From Pseudomonas sp. MF4836 (GTDB taxonomy: Bacteria; Pseudomonadota; Gammaproteobacteria; Pseudomonadales; Pseudomonadaceae): a DNA stretch of 64,000 bases. Shown here piece after piece: positions 43,783 to 52,573 of the stretch (positions are counted from its first letter, which is position 1; the number at the start of each line of letters is the position of its first letter). The notes below the pieces were generated by a model. The model saw nothing but the letters and a program-made list of their open reading frames with translations, had not been told where the DNA came from and did no database searches. A program made the translations under genes and the position numbers. The stretch is taken from contig NZ_MVOL01000021.1 in assembly GCF_002018875.1 (NCBI RefSeq), forward strand, positions 1-64,000, read 5' to 3'.

Positions 43783-46700
43783 ATGGCGTTCTTCACCGCA
43801 GCCAGCAAAGCCGACTTCCAGCACCAACTGCAAGCGGCACTGGCGCAGCACATCAGTGAACAGGCACTGCCACAAGTGGCGCTGTTCGCTGAACAATTCT
43901 TCGGCATCATTTCCCTGGACGAACTCACCCAGCGTCGGTTGTCCGACCTGGCGGGCTGCACCTTGTCAGCCTGGCGCCTGCTTGAGCGCTTCGATCACGC
44001 GCAACCGCAAGTGCGCGTCTACAACCCCGACTACGAACGCCACGGCTGGCAGTCGACCCACACCGCGGTCGAGGTCCTGCACCATGACCTGCCGTTCCTG
44101 GTCGACTCGGTGCGTACCGAGCTCAACCGTCGCGGCTACAGCATCCATACCCTGCAAACCACCGTGCTCAGCGTGCGTCGCGGCAGCAAGGGCGAGTTGC
44201 TGGAAATCCTGCCCAAGGGCACCCACGGCGAAGGCATCCAGCAAGAATCGCTGATGTACCTGGAAATCGACCGTTGCTCCAACGCCGCCGAGCTCAATGT
44301 ACTGAGCAAGGAACTGGAGCAGGTGCTGGGTGAAGTGCGCGTCGCAGTGGCCGACTTTGAACCGATGAAGGTCAAGGTCCAGGAACTGATCGACGGCATC
44401 GACAACAGCAAGTTCGCCATCGCGGCGGACGAAAAGACCGAAATCAAGAGCTTCCTGGAATGGCTGGTGGGCAACCACTTCACCTTCCTCGGCTATGAAG
44501 AATTTGTGGTTCGCGAAGAGCAGGACGGCGGTCATATCGAATATGACCCCAACTCGTTCCTCGGCCTGACCAAGCTGCTGCGCGCCGGCCTCACCGCCGA
44601 CGACCTGCGCATCGAAGACTACGCCGTCAACTACCTGCGCGAACCGACTCCGCTGTCGTTCGCCAAGGCCGCGCACCCAAGCCGCGTGCACCGTCCGGCC
44701 TACCCGGACTACGTGTCGATCCGCCAGATCGATGCCGACGGCAAAGTGGTCAAGGAATGCCGTTTCATGGGCCTGTACACCTCGTCGGTGTACGGCGAAA
44801 GCGTGCGGGTCATCCCGTACATCCGGCGCAAGGTGGAAATCGTCGAGCAGCGCTCGGGCTTCCAGGCCAAGGCCCACTTGGGCAAGGAACTGGCCCAGGT
44901 CCTCGAAGTACTGCCCCGTGACGACCTGTTCCAGACCCCGGTCGACGAACTGTTCAGCACCGTGATGTCCATCGTGCAGATCCAGGAACGCAACAAGATC
45001 CGCGTGTTCCTGCGCAAAGACCCCTACGGTCGTTTCTGCTACTGCCTGGCCTATGTGCCGCGCGACATCTACTCCACCGAAGTGCGGCAGAAGATCCAGC
45101 AAGTGCTGATGGATCGCCTGCAAGCCTCGGATTGCGAGTTCTGGACCTTCTTCTCCGAGTCGGTACTGGCCCGCGTCCAACTGATTCTGCGGGTCGACCC
45201 GAAGAACCGCATCGACATCGACCCGCTGCTGCTGGAAAAAGAAGTGGTCCAGGCCTGCCGCAGCTGGCAGGACGACTACGCCAGCCTGGTGGTCGAAAGC
45301 TTCGGCGAGGCCCACGGCACCAATGTGCTGGCGGACTTCCCGAAAGGCTTCCCGGCCGGCTACCGCGAGCGCTTCGCTGCGCACTCGGCCGTGGTCGACA
45401 TGCAACACCTGCTGAGCCTGACCGAAGCCAACCCGCTGGTGATGAGCTTCTACCAGCCCCTGGGCCAGGTCTCGGGCCAGCGCGAGCTGCACTGCAAGCT
45501 GTACCACGCCGACACCCCGCTGGCGCTGTCCGACGTGCTGCCGATCCTGGAAAACCTCGGCCTGCGCGTGCTGGGCGAGTTCCCGTATCGCCTGCGTCAC
45601 AACAACGGCCGTGAGTTCTGGATCCACGACTTCGCCTTTACCGCTGCCGAAGGCCTGGACCTGGATATCCAGCAGCTCAACGACACGCTGCAGGACGCCT
45701 TTGTCCACATCGTGCGTGGCGATGCCGAGAACGATGCCTTCAACCGCCTGGTGCTGACGGCCGGCCTGCCATGGCGCGACGTCGCGCTGCTGCGTGCCTA
45801 CGCCCGTTACCTGAAGCAGATCCGCCTGGGCTTCGACCTGGGTTACATCGCCAGCACCCTGAACAACCACACCGACATCGCCCGCGAGTTGACCCGGTTG
45901 TTCAAGACCCGTTTCTACCTGGCGCGCAAGCTCACCAGCGACGACCTGGAAGACAAGCAGCAGCGCCTGGAACAAGCGATCCTCACCGCCCTGGACGACG
46001 TTCAGGTGCTCAACGAAGACCGCATCCTGCGTCGCTACCTGGACCTGATCAAGGCCACCCTGCGTACCAACTTCTACCAGACCGACGCCAACGGCCAGAA
46101 CAAGTCGTACTTCAGCTTCAAGTTCAACCCGCACGCGATTCCAGAGCTGCCGAAACCGGTGCCGAAGTTCGAGATATTCGTCTACTCGCCACGGGTTGAA
46201 GGCGTGCACCTGCGCTTCGGCAATGTGGCGCGTGGCGGCCTGCGCTGGTCCGACCGTGAAGAAGACTTCCGTACCGAAGTCCTGGGCCTTGTAAAAGCCC
46301 AGCAAGTGAAGAACTCGGTGATCGTGCCGGTCGGCGCCAAGGGCGGCTTCCTGCCGCGTCGCCTGCCACTGGGCGGCAGCCGGGACGAGATCGCGGCCGA
46401 GGGCATCGCCTGCTACCGCATCTTCATCTCCGGCCTGCTGGACATCACCGACAACCTGAAAGACGGCGCCCTGGTGCCACCGGCCAACGTGGTGCGTCAC
46501 GACAATGATGACCCGTACCTGGTGGTCGCGGCCGACAAAGGCACCGCAACCTTCTCCGACATCGCCAACGGCATCGCCATCGACTACGGCTTCTGGCTGG
46601 GTGATGCGTTCGCTTCCGGTGGTTCGGCCGGTTACGACCACAAGAAAATGGGCATCACCGCCAAGGGCGCGTGGGTCGGCGTGCAGCGCCACTTCCGCGA

Positions 46701-48642
46701 GCGTGGCATCAACGTCCAGGAAGACAGCATCACCGTGGTCGGTGTCGGCGACATGGCCGGTGACGTGTTCGGCAACGGCTTGCTGATGTCCGACAAGCTG
46801 CAACTGGTGGCCGCATTCAACCACCTGCACATCTTTATCGACCCGAACCCAACGCCGGCCAACAGCTTCGTCGAGCGTCAGCGCTTGTTCGACCTGCCGC
46901 GTTCGGCCTGGACCGACTACGACACCAGCATCATGTCCGAAGGCGGCGGTATCTTCTCGCGCAGCGCGAAGAGCATTGCCATCTCGCCACAGATGAAAGA
47001 ACGCTTCGACATCCAGGCCGACAAGCTGACCCCGACCGAACTGCTCAATGCCTTGCTCAAGGCACCGGTGGACCTGTTGTGGAACGGTGGTATCGGCACC
47101 TACGTCAAGGCCAGCACCGAAAGCCACGCCGATGTCGGCGACAAGGCCAACGATGCACTGCGGGTCAACGGTAACGAGCTGCGCTGCAAGGTAGTGGGTG
47201 AGGGCGGCAACCTCGGCATGACCCAGCTGGGTCGTGTGGAGTTCGGCCTCAATGGCGGCGGTTCCAACACCGACTTCATCGACAACGCCGGTGGCGTGGA
47301 CTGTTCCGACCACGAAGTGAACATCAAGATCCTGCTCAACGAAGTGGTGCAGGCCGGCGACATGACCGACAAGCAGCGCAACCAGCTGCTGGCGAGCATG
47401 ACCGACGAAGTCGGCAGCCTGGTGTTGGGCAACAACTACAAGCAGACCCAGGCCCTGTCCCTGGCCGCGCGCCGTGCCTACGAGCGTGCTGCCGAGTACA
47501 AGCGCCTGATGAGCGACCTGGAAGGCCGGGGCAAGCTGGACCGCGCCATCGAGTACCTGCCGACCGAGGAGCAGCTCACCGAGCGCGCCGCGGCGGGCAA
47601 GGGCCTGACCCGTCCAGAGCTGTCGGTGCTGATCTCCTACAGCAAGATCGACCTCAAGGAAGCACTGCTCAAGTCCCTGGTACCGGATGACGACTACCTG
47701 ACCCGTGACATGGAGACCGCGTTCCCGCCAAGCCTGGTGGCCAAGTTCTCCGAAGCCATGCGTCGTCACCGCCTGAAGCGCGAAATCGTCAGCACCCAGA
47801 TCGCCAACGACCTGGTCAACCACATGGGCATCACCTTCGTGCAGCGCTTGAAGGAGTCCACCGGCATGAGCCCGGCGAACGTGGCCGGTGCTTACGTGAT
47901 CGTGCGTGACATCTTCCACCTCCCGCACTGGTTCCGTCAGATCGAAGCCCTGGACCACCAGGTTTCGGCTGAAGTGCAGTTGGCATTGATGGATGAGCTG
48001 ATGCGCCTGGGCCGTCGTGCCACGCGCTGGTTCCTGCGCAGCCGTCGCAACGAGCAGGATGCAGCGCGCGACGTCGCCCACTTCGGTCCGCACCTGGCGG
48101 CGTTGGGCCTCAAGCTCGACGAACTGCTGGAAGGCCCGACCCGCGAAGGCTGGCAGAACCGTTATCAGGCGTATGTCGAAGCCGGTGTGCCGGAGTTGCT
48201 GGCGCGCATGGTTGCAGGCACCACTCACCTGTACACCCTGCTGCCGATCATCGAAGCCGCTGACGTCACTGGTCAGAGCGCCGCCGATGTGGCCAAGGCC
48301 TACTTCGCCGTGGGCAGCGCCCTGGACCTGCCGTGGTACCTGCAGCAGATCAGCGATCTGCCAGTGGGCAACAACTGGCAGGCCCAGGCCCGCGAAGCCT
48401 TCCGCGACGACGTGGACTGGCAGCAACGGGCGATCACCATCAAGGTTCTGCAAATGGCCGATGCGCCGCAAGACATGGAAGCCCGCGTGGCCCTGTGGCT
48501 GGAGCAGAACGCGAGCATGGCCGATCGCTGGCGCGCCATGATGGTGGAAATCCGTGCCGCAGTCGGCACTGACTACGCCATGTACGCGGTGGCCAACCGG
48601 GAACTGCTGGACCTGGCACTGAGCGGTCAATCGAGCCTGTAA
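43783..48642 (+). CDS. gdhB: NAD-specific glutamate dehydrogenase, large type
   Basis: A 1,619 aa cytoplasmic enzyme that deaminates glutamate to 2-oxoglutarate with NAD, feeding carbon from amino acids into the TCA cycle. Length matches the ~180 kDa class known from Pseudomonas and Streptomyces. The N-terminal ~700 residues are the regulatory extension, with ACT-like segments. The catalytic part includes VEGVHLRFGNVARGGLRWSD, VPVGAKGGF, and a nucleotide-binding region around ITVVGVGDMAGDVFGNG. The start at MAFFTAASK follows a ggag site; 24 upstream in-frame codons are rejected. It is monocistronic, with a strong terminator. It also uses a more C/G-restricted codon set than its neighbours, typical of a highly expressed gene. 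Confidence 0.97.
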   Translation: MAFFTAASKADFQHQLQAALAQHISEQALPQVALFAEQFFGIISLDELTQRRLSDLAGCTLSAWRLLERFDHAQPQVRVYNPDYERHGWQSTHTAVEVLHHDLPFLVDSVRTELNRRGYSIHTLQTTVLSVRRGSKGELLEILPKGTHGEGIQQESLMYLEIDRCSNAAELNVLSKELEQVLGEVRVAVADFEPMKVKVQELIDGIDNSKFAIAADEKTEIKSFLEWLVGNHFTFLGYEEFVVREEQDGGHIEYDPNSFLGLTKLLRAGLTADDLRIEDYAVNYLREPTPLSFAKAAHPSRVHRPAYPDYVSIRQIDADGKVVKECRFMGLYTSSVYGESVRVIPYIRRKVEIVEQRSGFQAKAHLGKELAQVLEVLPRDDLFQTPVDELFSTVMSIVQIQERNKIRVFLRKDPYGRFCYCLAYVPRDIYSTEVRQKIQQVLMDRLQASDCEFWTFFSESVLARVQLILRVDPKNRIDIDPLLLEKEVVQACRSWQDDYASLVVESFGEAHGTNVLADFPKGFPAGYRERFAAHSAVVDMQHLLSLTEANPLVMSFYQPLGQVSGQRELHCKLYHADTPLALSDVLPILENLGLRVLGEFPYRLRHNNGREFWIHDFAFTAAEGLDLDIQQLNDTLQDAFVHIVRGDAENDAFNRLVLTAGLPWRDVALLRAYARYLKQIRLGFDLGYIASTLNNHTDIARELTRLFKTRFYLARKLTSDDLEDKQQRLEQAILTALDDVQVLNEDRILRRYLDLIKATLRTNFYQTDANGQNKSYFSFKFNPHAIPELPKPVPKFEIFVYSPRVEGVHLRFGNVARGGLRWSDREEDFRTEVLGLVKAQQVKNSVIVPVGAKGGFLPRRLPLGGSRDEIAAEGIACYRIFISGLLDITDNLKDGALVPPANVVRHDNDDPYLVVAADKGTATFSDIANGIAIDYGFWLGDAFASGGSAGYDHKKMGITAKGAWVGVQRHFRERGINVQEDSITVVGVGDMAGDVFGNGLLMSDKLQLVAAFNHLHIFIDPNPTPANSFVERQRLFDLPRSAWTDYDTSIMSEGGGIFSRSAKSIAISPQMKERFDIQADKLTPTELLNALLKAPVDLLWNGGIGTYVKASTESHADVGDKANDALRVNGNELRCKVVGEGGNLGMTQLGRVEFGLNGGGSNTDFIDNAGGVDCSDHEVNIKILLNEVVQAGDMTDKQRNQLLASMTDEVGSLVLGNNYKQTQALSLAARRAYERAAEYKRLMSDLEGRGKLDRAIEYLPTEEQLTERAAAGKGLTRPELSVLISYSKIDLKEALLKSLVPDDDYLTRDMETAFPPSLVAKFSEAMRRHRLKREIVSTQIANDLVNHMGITFVQRLKESTGMSPANVAGAYVIVRDIFHLPHWFRQIEALDHQVSAEVQLALMDELMRLGRRATRWFLRSRRNEQDAARDVAHFGPHLAALGLKLDELLEGPTREGWQNRYQAYVEAGVPELLARMVAGTTHLYTLLPIIEAADVTGQSAADVAKAYFAVGSALDLPWYLQQISDLPVGNNWQAQAREAFRDDVDWQQRAITIKVLQMADAPQDMEARVALWLEQNASMADRWRAMMVEIRAAVGTDYAMYAVANRELLDLALSGQSSL

Positions 48643-48664
48643 CGGCCTGATCGAGCGTTAACCC

Positions 48665-48698
48665 AAAAAGCCCCGTATCGCGAGATACGGGGCTTTTT
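48665..48698 (+). terminator. Rho-independent terminator of gdhB
   Basis: A 15-base perfect stem, aaaaagccccgtatc (48665-48679) with gatacggggcttttt (48684-48698), tetraloop gcga, 22 bases after the stop. The A and T tracts make it potentially bidirectional. Confidence 0.95.
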
Positions 48699-48743
48699 CA
48701 TTGCACTCGATAATGGCAACGCCCAACCCCACCATCCCCGCCG

Positions 48744-49154
48744 CTACTTCTCCAACGGCGTCAACACCGCGTCCTGCTCATCCATCAACATGAACACTAA
48801 GAGCTTCGCCGGCTCGGTCTGGCTGGCATTGCTCGACACCGGATGCCGCGAACCGGCAGGCTCGAACCAGGACTGCCCGGCCTTGTAGGTTATCGCCGGC
48901 TGGTCATTGACCCGCGAAGTGATCGCGCCATGCAGCACATAAGCCATGGCCGCGCCGGCATGCCGATGGGGCACCGTGGCCTGGCCCGGGGCGTAGTCCA
49001 CGGTCAGCATCAGGGCTTTCTTTCCAGGCATATTGCTCAGGGCCTGTTCCTGGAGAATCGCCAGCTTTTCCTGGCCGTACACCGGTTCATGGGCGGCGGC
49101 GCACAGGGAGGTCAGCAGCGCCAGGGCGGCGAGGGCAGCGGTCAATGGGTTCAT
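48744..49154 (-). CDS. Exported cupin-domain protein
   Basis: A 136 aa protein with a signal peptide (LTAALAALALLTSLCAAAHE) and a single cupin barrel: PHRHAGAAMAYVLHGAITSRVNDQP carries the first metal-binding motif, and AGQSWFEPAGSRHPVSSNAS the second. Histidines in PHRH and SRH could bind a metal. The substrate is unknown. It lies 98 bases downstream of the MocR-type regulator on the same strand, so the regulator might be co-transcribed with it, but no link is proven. Confidence 0.82.
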   Translation of the reverse strand: MNPLTAALAALALLTSLCAAAHEPVYGQEKLAILQEQALSNMPGKKALMLTVDYAPGQATVPHRHAGAAMAYVLHGAITSRVNDQPAITYKAGQSWFEPAGSRHPVSSNASQTEPAKLLVFMLMDEQDAVLTPLEK

Positions 49155-49252
49155 GGTCGGGTTCTCGTGCTCAATGAAAAGACCGACCCAGACTAATCCC
49201 GCTCAGCGCCCCGACCTATGGCCAATCCCGGCAAAGAACGGCAGACCACTGC

Positions 49253-50686
49253 TCAGGCGATCTGCCGCAGGATGTCGCGCACCTGGTCCAGGGCCGGATC
49301 GATGTCCAGGGTTTCAATGGCGCCAAACCCGATGAACAGCCCGCTTCTGACCGGCGTGTCGTTGAAGAAACCGTCCAGGGAGTACAGCCCGATCCCGGCC
49401 TGTTTCGCCCGCTCCAGCAGCAACGGCAGGTTCACCGGCACCTTGCACAAGGCCGCCATATGGAAGCCGGCGGTGGAGGGAATGGCTTGCAGCCAGGGCG
49501 AAAGGTCGCCGTCGAGGCGCTGCAGGATACGCTCGCGGCGCCCGGCATAGACCGTGTGGCAGCGGCGGATATGCTTGAGCAGGCAGCCATCGCTGATGAA
49601 CTTGGCCAGGGCCCACTGCGCCAGGGTCGAGGTGTGGCAGTCGGTCAGGTGTTTGGCTCGCACCACCGCGCCGATGATCGCCGGCGGCAGCACCCCATAG
49701 CCCAGGCGCAGCTGCGGCAGCATGGTCTTGGAAAAGGTCCCGACGTAGGCCACCACCCCATGGCTGTCCAGGCTTTGCAGCGAGTCGGTGGGCCGTCCTT
49801 CGTAGCGAAACTCGCAGTCGTAATCGTCCTCGATGACAATCGCCCCCAGTTGCTGCGCCCGCTGCAACAGGGCCTCGCGCCGTGCCTGGCTCATGGGCAT
49901 GCCCAAGGGGAACTGGTGCGACGGGGTGACGTAAATCAGCCGCACGCCATCGGGGATCAACGCCACCTGCAACCCTTGCTCATCCACCGGGACCCCGATC
50001 ACCGTCGCGCCCTGGGCACTGAACAGCATGCGCGCCGGGCTGTAGCCGGGGTCTTCCATGGCCACCAGGCTGCCGGGTTCGAGCACCACCCGGGCGATCA
50101 GGTCCAGGGCCTGTTGCGCACCGTTGCAAATCACAATGTCGTGCTCGGTACAGACCACGCCCCGGGAAAACGCCACGTGCCCGGCGATGGCGCTGCGCAG
50201 GGCCGGCAAGCCCTCCGGCTGGCTGTAGAACCCGCCGTGTTCGGCCATGCGCCGCAGGGCTTCCTGGGTGCAGCGCCGCCATTCCTCCTGGGGAAACTGA
50301 TTGCGCCGGGTCGCGCCGCCGATGAATTCATAGCGCGCGGTGCTTTCCAGGGAGGGGTGGCGCAGGGGCCAGGGCAGGTTCTGCCATTTCTCCAGGTTGG
50401 CGGCGCAGGCCAGGTCCTGGGCCGCCTGTTTGCGTTCGACCTTGACCGCCCGGGCATTGACGAAGGTGCCACGGCCGATCTTGCCGATCAGCAGGTTGTC
50501 GTAGGTCAGCAGGGCATAGGTGTCGGACACGGTCTTGCGTGAAATGCCCAGTTGTTGCGCCAACAGGCGGCTGGGGGGCAACTGGGCCCCGGCGGCCAGG
50601 CGCCCGGATTCGATGGCGCTGCGCAGTTGCTGGTAGAGCTGGTCGGCCAGGTCCTTGCGGCCGTTGATGACGACATGCAGTTCCAT
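49253..50686 (-). CDS. MocR-type regulator (GntR HTH fused to aminotransferase)
   Basis: A 477 aa transcription factor. An N-terminal GntR winged helix (DLADQLYQQLRSAIESG...LPPSRLLAQQLGISRKTVSDTYALL) is linked to a fold-type I aminotransferase domain. The pyridoxal phosphate lysine is Lys320 in VGTFSKTMLPQLRLGYG, and EDDYDCEFRY precedes it. Proteins of this kind sense PLP or amino-acid-derived ligands (for example PdxR, GabR). The target genes are unknown. aggatg precedes the ATG. The downstream cupin gene on the same strand is a candidate, though MocR regulators more often control divergent genes. Confidence 0.92.
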   Translation of the reverse strand: MELHVVINGRKDLADQLYQQLRSAIESGRLAAGAQLPPSRLLAQQLGISRKTVSDTYALLTYDNLLIGKIGRGTFVNARAVKVERKQAAQDLACAANLEKWQNLPWPLRHPSLESTARYEFIGGATRRNQFPQEEWRRCTQEALRRMAEHGGFYSQPEGLPALRSAIAGHVAFSRGVVCTEHDIVICNGAQQALDLIARVVLEPGSLVAMEDPGYSPARMLFSAQGATVIGVPVDEQGLQVALIPDGVRLIYVTPSHQFPLGMPMSQARREALLQRAQQLGAIVIEDDYDCEFRYEGRPTDSLQSLDSHGVVAYVGTFSKTMLPQLRLGYGVLPPAIIGAVVRAKHLTDCHTSTLAQWALAKFISDGCLLKHIRRCHTVYAGRRERILQRLDGDLSPWLQAIPSTAGFHMAALCKVPVNLPLLLERAKQAGIGLYSLDGFFNDTPVRSGLFIGFGAIETLDIDPALDQVRDILRQIA

Positions 50687-50792
50687 CGATACATCCTGAG
50701 CAAGGCAATGGACGCAAGGTTACTCCCATGCCCGCAGCGGGTGTAGCGCCGCAGCCAGCCTGGCGCTCGCGGCGATGGCATTGTGCTGTGTC

Positions 50793-51104
50793 TTATGGCC
50801 GTTGCGGCTTCACCGAGGTGCCGAAGGTATTGCCCATGCGCACGCTGGTGGCGGCCGGGGTCGATAGGCCGATCTGGTTCGGCGGGCGTTTCTCGACCGG
50901 CACGGTCTGCGCCGGCTGGTTGTGCTGCGCGGCCTTGGCGGCGTCCGGGGTGCCGCCCATCTGCTGGCTCAGGCAGCCGTAGTCCGGCGCCTTGTAACCG
51001 CCGACGCTGACGTCGACGCAGCCGGTGGCGGGCTCTTCGGCCTGGGTGGCGAAGGGCAGGGCGGCGCACAGCAACAGGCTGGCGAGGGTCGGAAACAGCT
51101 TCAT
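50793..51104 (-). CDS. Small exported protein, unknown
   Basis: A 103 aa frame beginning MKLFPTLASLLLCAALPFATQAEE, a clear signal peptide, preceded by a perfect aggagg ribosome site. The mature part has two cysteines (CVDVSVGGYKAPDYGC) that could form a disulfide, and a Pro/Gln-rich tail. No family is recognised. It is transcribed divergently from vreA, with 127 bases between the starts, so it could share regulatory DNA with the vreAIR operon. Confidence 0.72.
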   Translation of the reverse strand: MKLFPTLASLLLCAALPFATQAEEPATGCVDVSVGGYKAPDYGCLSQQMGGTPDAAKAAQHNQPAQTVPVEKRPPNQIGLSTPAATSVRMGNTFGTSVKPQRP

Positions 51105-51193
51105 CTGGGCCTCCTGGCGGGCCCGAAGGAGTGGGCCGGTATGGGACCTGAGTGTAGTGCAGGGGCCCTGGGCCAAAGGTGATGTTTTTTTTG

Positions 51194-51211
51194 CTATCAC
51201 CGTAACATCAG
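51194..51211 (+). promoter_or_regulatory. Possible weak Pho-box-like direct repeat upstream of vreA
   Basis: ctatcac-cgta-acatcag gives two TCA blocks exactly 11 bases apart, the phasing of PhoB half-sites. Only the first half-site resembles the consensus CTGTCAT (5 of 7); the second is poor. It lies 21 bases before the annotated vreA ATG. In P. aeruginosa vreA is PhoB-dependent, which is the main reason for noting it. A 7-base inverted repeat tgatgtt/aacatca overlaps it. Confidence 0.25.
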
Positions 51212-51231
51212 ATTCATAAACTGGCCTCAGG

Positions 51232-51993
51232 ATGACGGTTTTCAGGGACGCGTCAGCCGTGCAGCGATGCAGAGCAGAGGTCGAGCGGCGGTCTTGGGTG
51301 CACGCACGTTTCGCGGGCTGTTGCCTGGCGGTGCTGCTGGGCCTGGCCATGCCCGGCCTGCTGCGGGCCGAGCCATTGGGGCCGCCGCAGATCGACTCAC
51401 CGCAGTTGCTGGCGCTGGACCTGCCGACGCAAAACCTGGCGGACGCCCTGGAAGCTTTCAGTCGTTCGACCGGGATGGCGGTGCTGGTGGACCGCGAGTT
51501 GACCCGGGGCCGGCGCTCGATTGGGGTGCACGGTCGTTACAGCGCGCGCGAAGCCTTGGGCCTGTTGCTCACCGGCAGCGGCCTGGTGGCGCGTTATGCC
51601 CGCAGCGATGCGTTCACCCTGCAGGTGCCCGAGGCCAGTCAGCCACTGTCACCCAAGGGGCCACGTGCGGCACGGATCAACAGCAGCTACGCCACGGCGT
51701 TGCAGCAGGCGATCGAGCGCAGCCTGTGCCGCTCGCCATTGACCCGCCCGGGCAGTTTCCGGGCGCTGGTGCAGGTCTGGATCGGCCCTGACGGCAGCAT
51801 TGAGCACAGCCGCCTGGTCAGTTCCACGGGTGATGTCCAGCGCGATGAAGCGCTGGTCCGCAGCCTGGGCAGTACCCGGGTCGAACGCCTGGCGCCGAGT
51901 TCGTTGCGCCAGCCGCTGACCTTACTTTTGATGCCGGACACCACAGGAACACGCATGGAATGCACAGCACGGGAAGGAGCTTCCGGGGTATGA
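51232..51993 (+). CDS. vreA: VreA-like receptor component (STN domain plus TonB-like C-terminus)
   Basis: A 253 aa exported protein. The signal peptide is at about residues 26-46 (FAGCCLAVLLGLAMPGLLRAEP). An STN (secretin/TonB N-terminal) signalling domain follows (LDLPTQNLADALEAFSRSTGMAVLVDRELTRGRRSIGVHG...LLLTGSGLVARYA). A TonB-C-like region follows that (VQVWIGPDGSIEHSRLVSSTGDVQRDEALVRSL). There is no beta-barrel, just as in P. aeruginosa VreA of the PUMA3 signalling system. The ATG at 51232 has a poorly spaced ribosome site; a GTG at 51298 is an alternative start that gives a cleaner signal peptide. Its stop overlaps the sigma factor start (ATGA). Confidence 0.85.
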   Translation: MTVFRDASAVQRCRAEVERRSWVHARFAGCCLAVLLGLAMPGLLRAEPLGPPQIDSPQLLALDLPTQNLADALEAFSRSTGMAVLVDRELTRGRRSIGVHGRYSAREALGLLLTGSGLVARYARSDAFTLQVPEASQPLSPKGPRAARINSSYATALQQAIERSLCRSPLTRPGSFRALVQVWIGPDGSIEHSRLVSSTGDVQRDEALVRSLGSTRVERLAPSSLRQPLTLLLMPDTTGTRMECTAREGASGV

Positions 51994-52535
51994 AAAATAC
52001 CGGGCACAGTCCGATGGTCAGGTTGTTCTTGACCTCCTACGAGGATTTCAAGGTGCGTCTGCGCCGACGCCTGGGCTCGGAGGACCTGGCCAACGATGTC
52101 CTCCACGAAACCTACCTGCGGGTCGACCGCATGGAGGTCCCGCCGAACCTGCTGCAACCCAATGCCTACCTGTACCGCATGGCCCTGAACATTGCCGCCG
52201 ACCGGCGCCAGTCCGATGCCCGGCTGTTGACCGGCAGCGAAGTCGAAGAGCTGTTGCAGGTGGCCGATGAAGCCCAGGATCCGTCGCGGGTGGTAGGCGG
52301 CCAGAAAGAAATCCAGACCCTGCTCAAGGCCCTCTACGAACTGCCGGCGCGGCGGCGCAAGATTTTTATCGCGGCGCGCCTGGAAGAAGCGCCGCACCTG
52401 GAAATCTCCCAGCGCTTCGGCATTTCCACGCGCATGGTGGAGAAGGAACTCAAGGCCGCCCTGGGGCACTGCGCCTTGCGCCTGGAAAGAAAAGTCATCC
52501 AGCGGTTCGGTCCCGGGGCCGGAAAACCGTCTTAG
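51990..52535 (+). CDS. vreI: VreI-like ECF sigma factor
   Basis: A 181 aa RNA polymerase sigma factor of the extracytoplasmic-function, iron-starvation type. Region 2 is visible (LANDVLHETYLRVDRM, NAYLYRMALNIAADRRQ). Region 4 is LYELPARRRKIFIAARLEEAPHLEISQRFGISTRMVEKELKAALGHCALRL. An aaggag site lies ten bases before the ATG, and the start overlaps the vreA stop by four bases. It should be held or activated by the FecR-like protein encoded next, and in P. aeruginosa it directs hxc and other genes; here that is by synteny. Confidence 0.9.
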   Translation: MKNTGHSPMVRLFLTSYEDFKVRLRRRLGSEDLANDVLHETYLRVDRMEVPPNLLQPNAYLYRMALNIAADRRQSDARLLTGSEVEELLQVADEAQDPSRVVGGQKEIQTLLKALYELPARRRKIFIAARLEEAPHLEISQRFGISTRMVEKELKAALGHCALRLERKVIQRFGPGAGKPS

Positions 52536-52573
52536 TCAACGAGTCCCTGATTAATCCGTGAGTATTTGCGCGC

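Noticed and set aside
43966..48630. A 1,554-codon open frame antisense to gdhB, and a 924-codon one antisense to pepN (21197-23971)
   Set aside because: The same GC and codon-usage effect; no ribosome site or recognisable domain, and the sense genes are certain.
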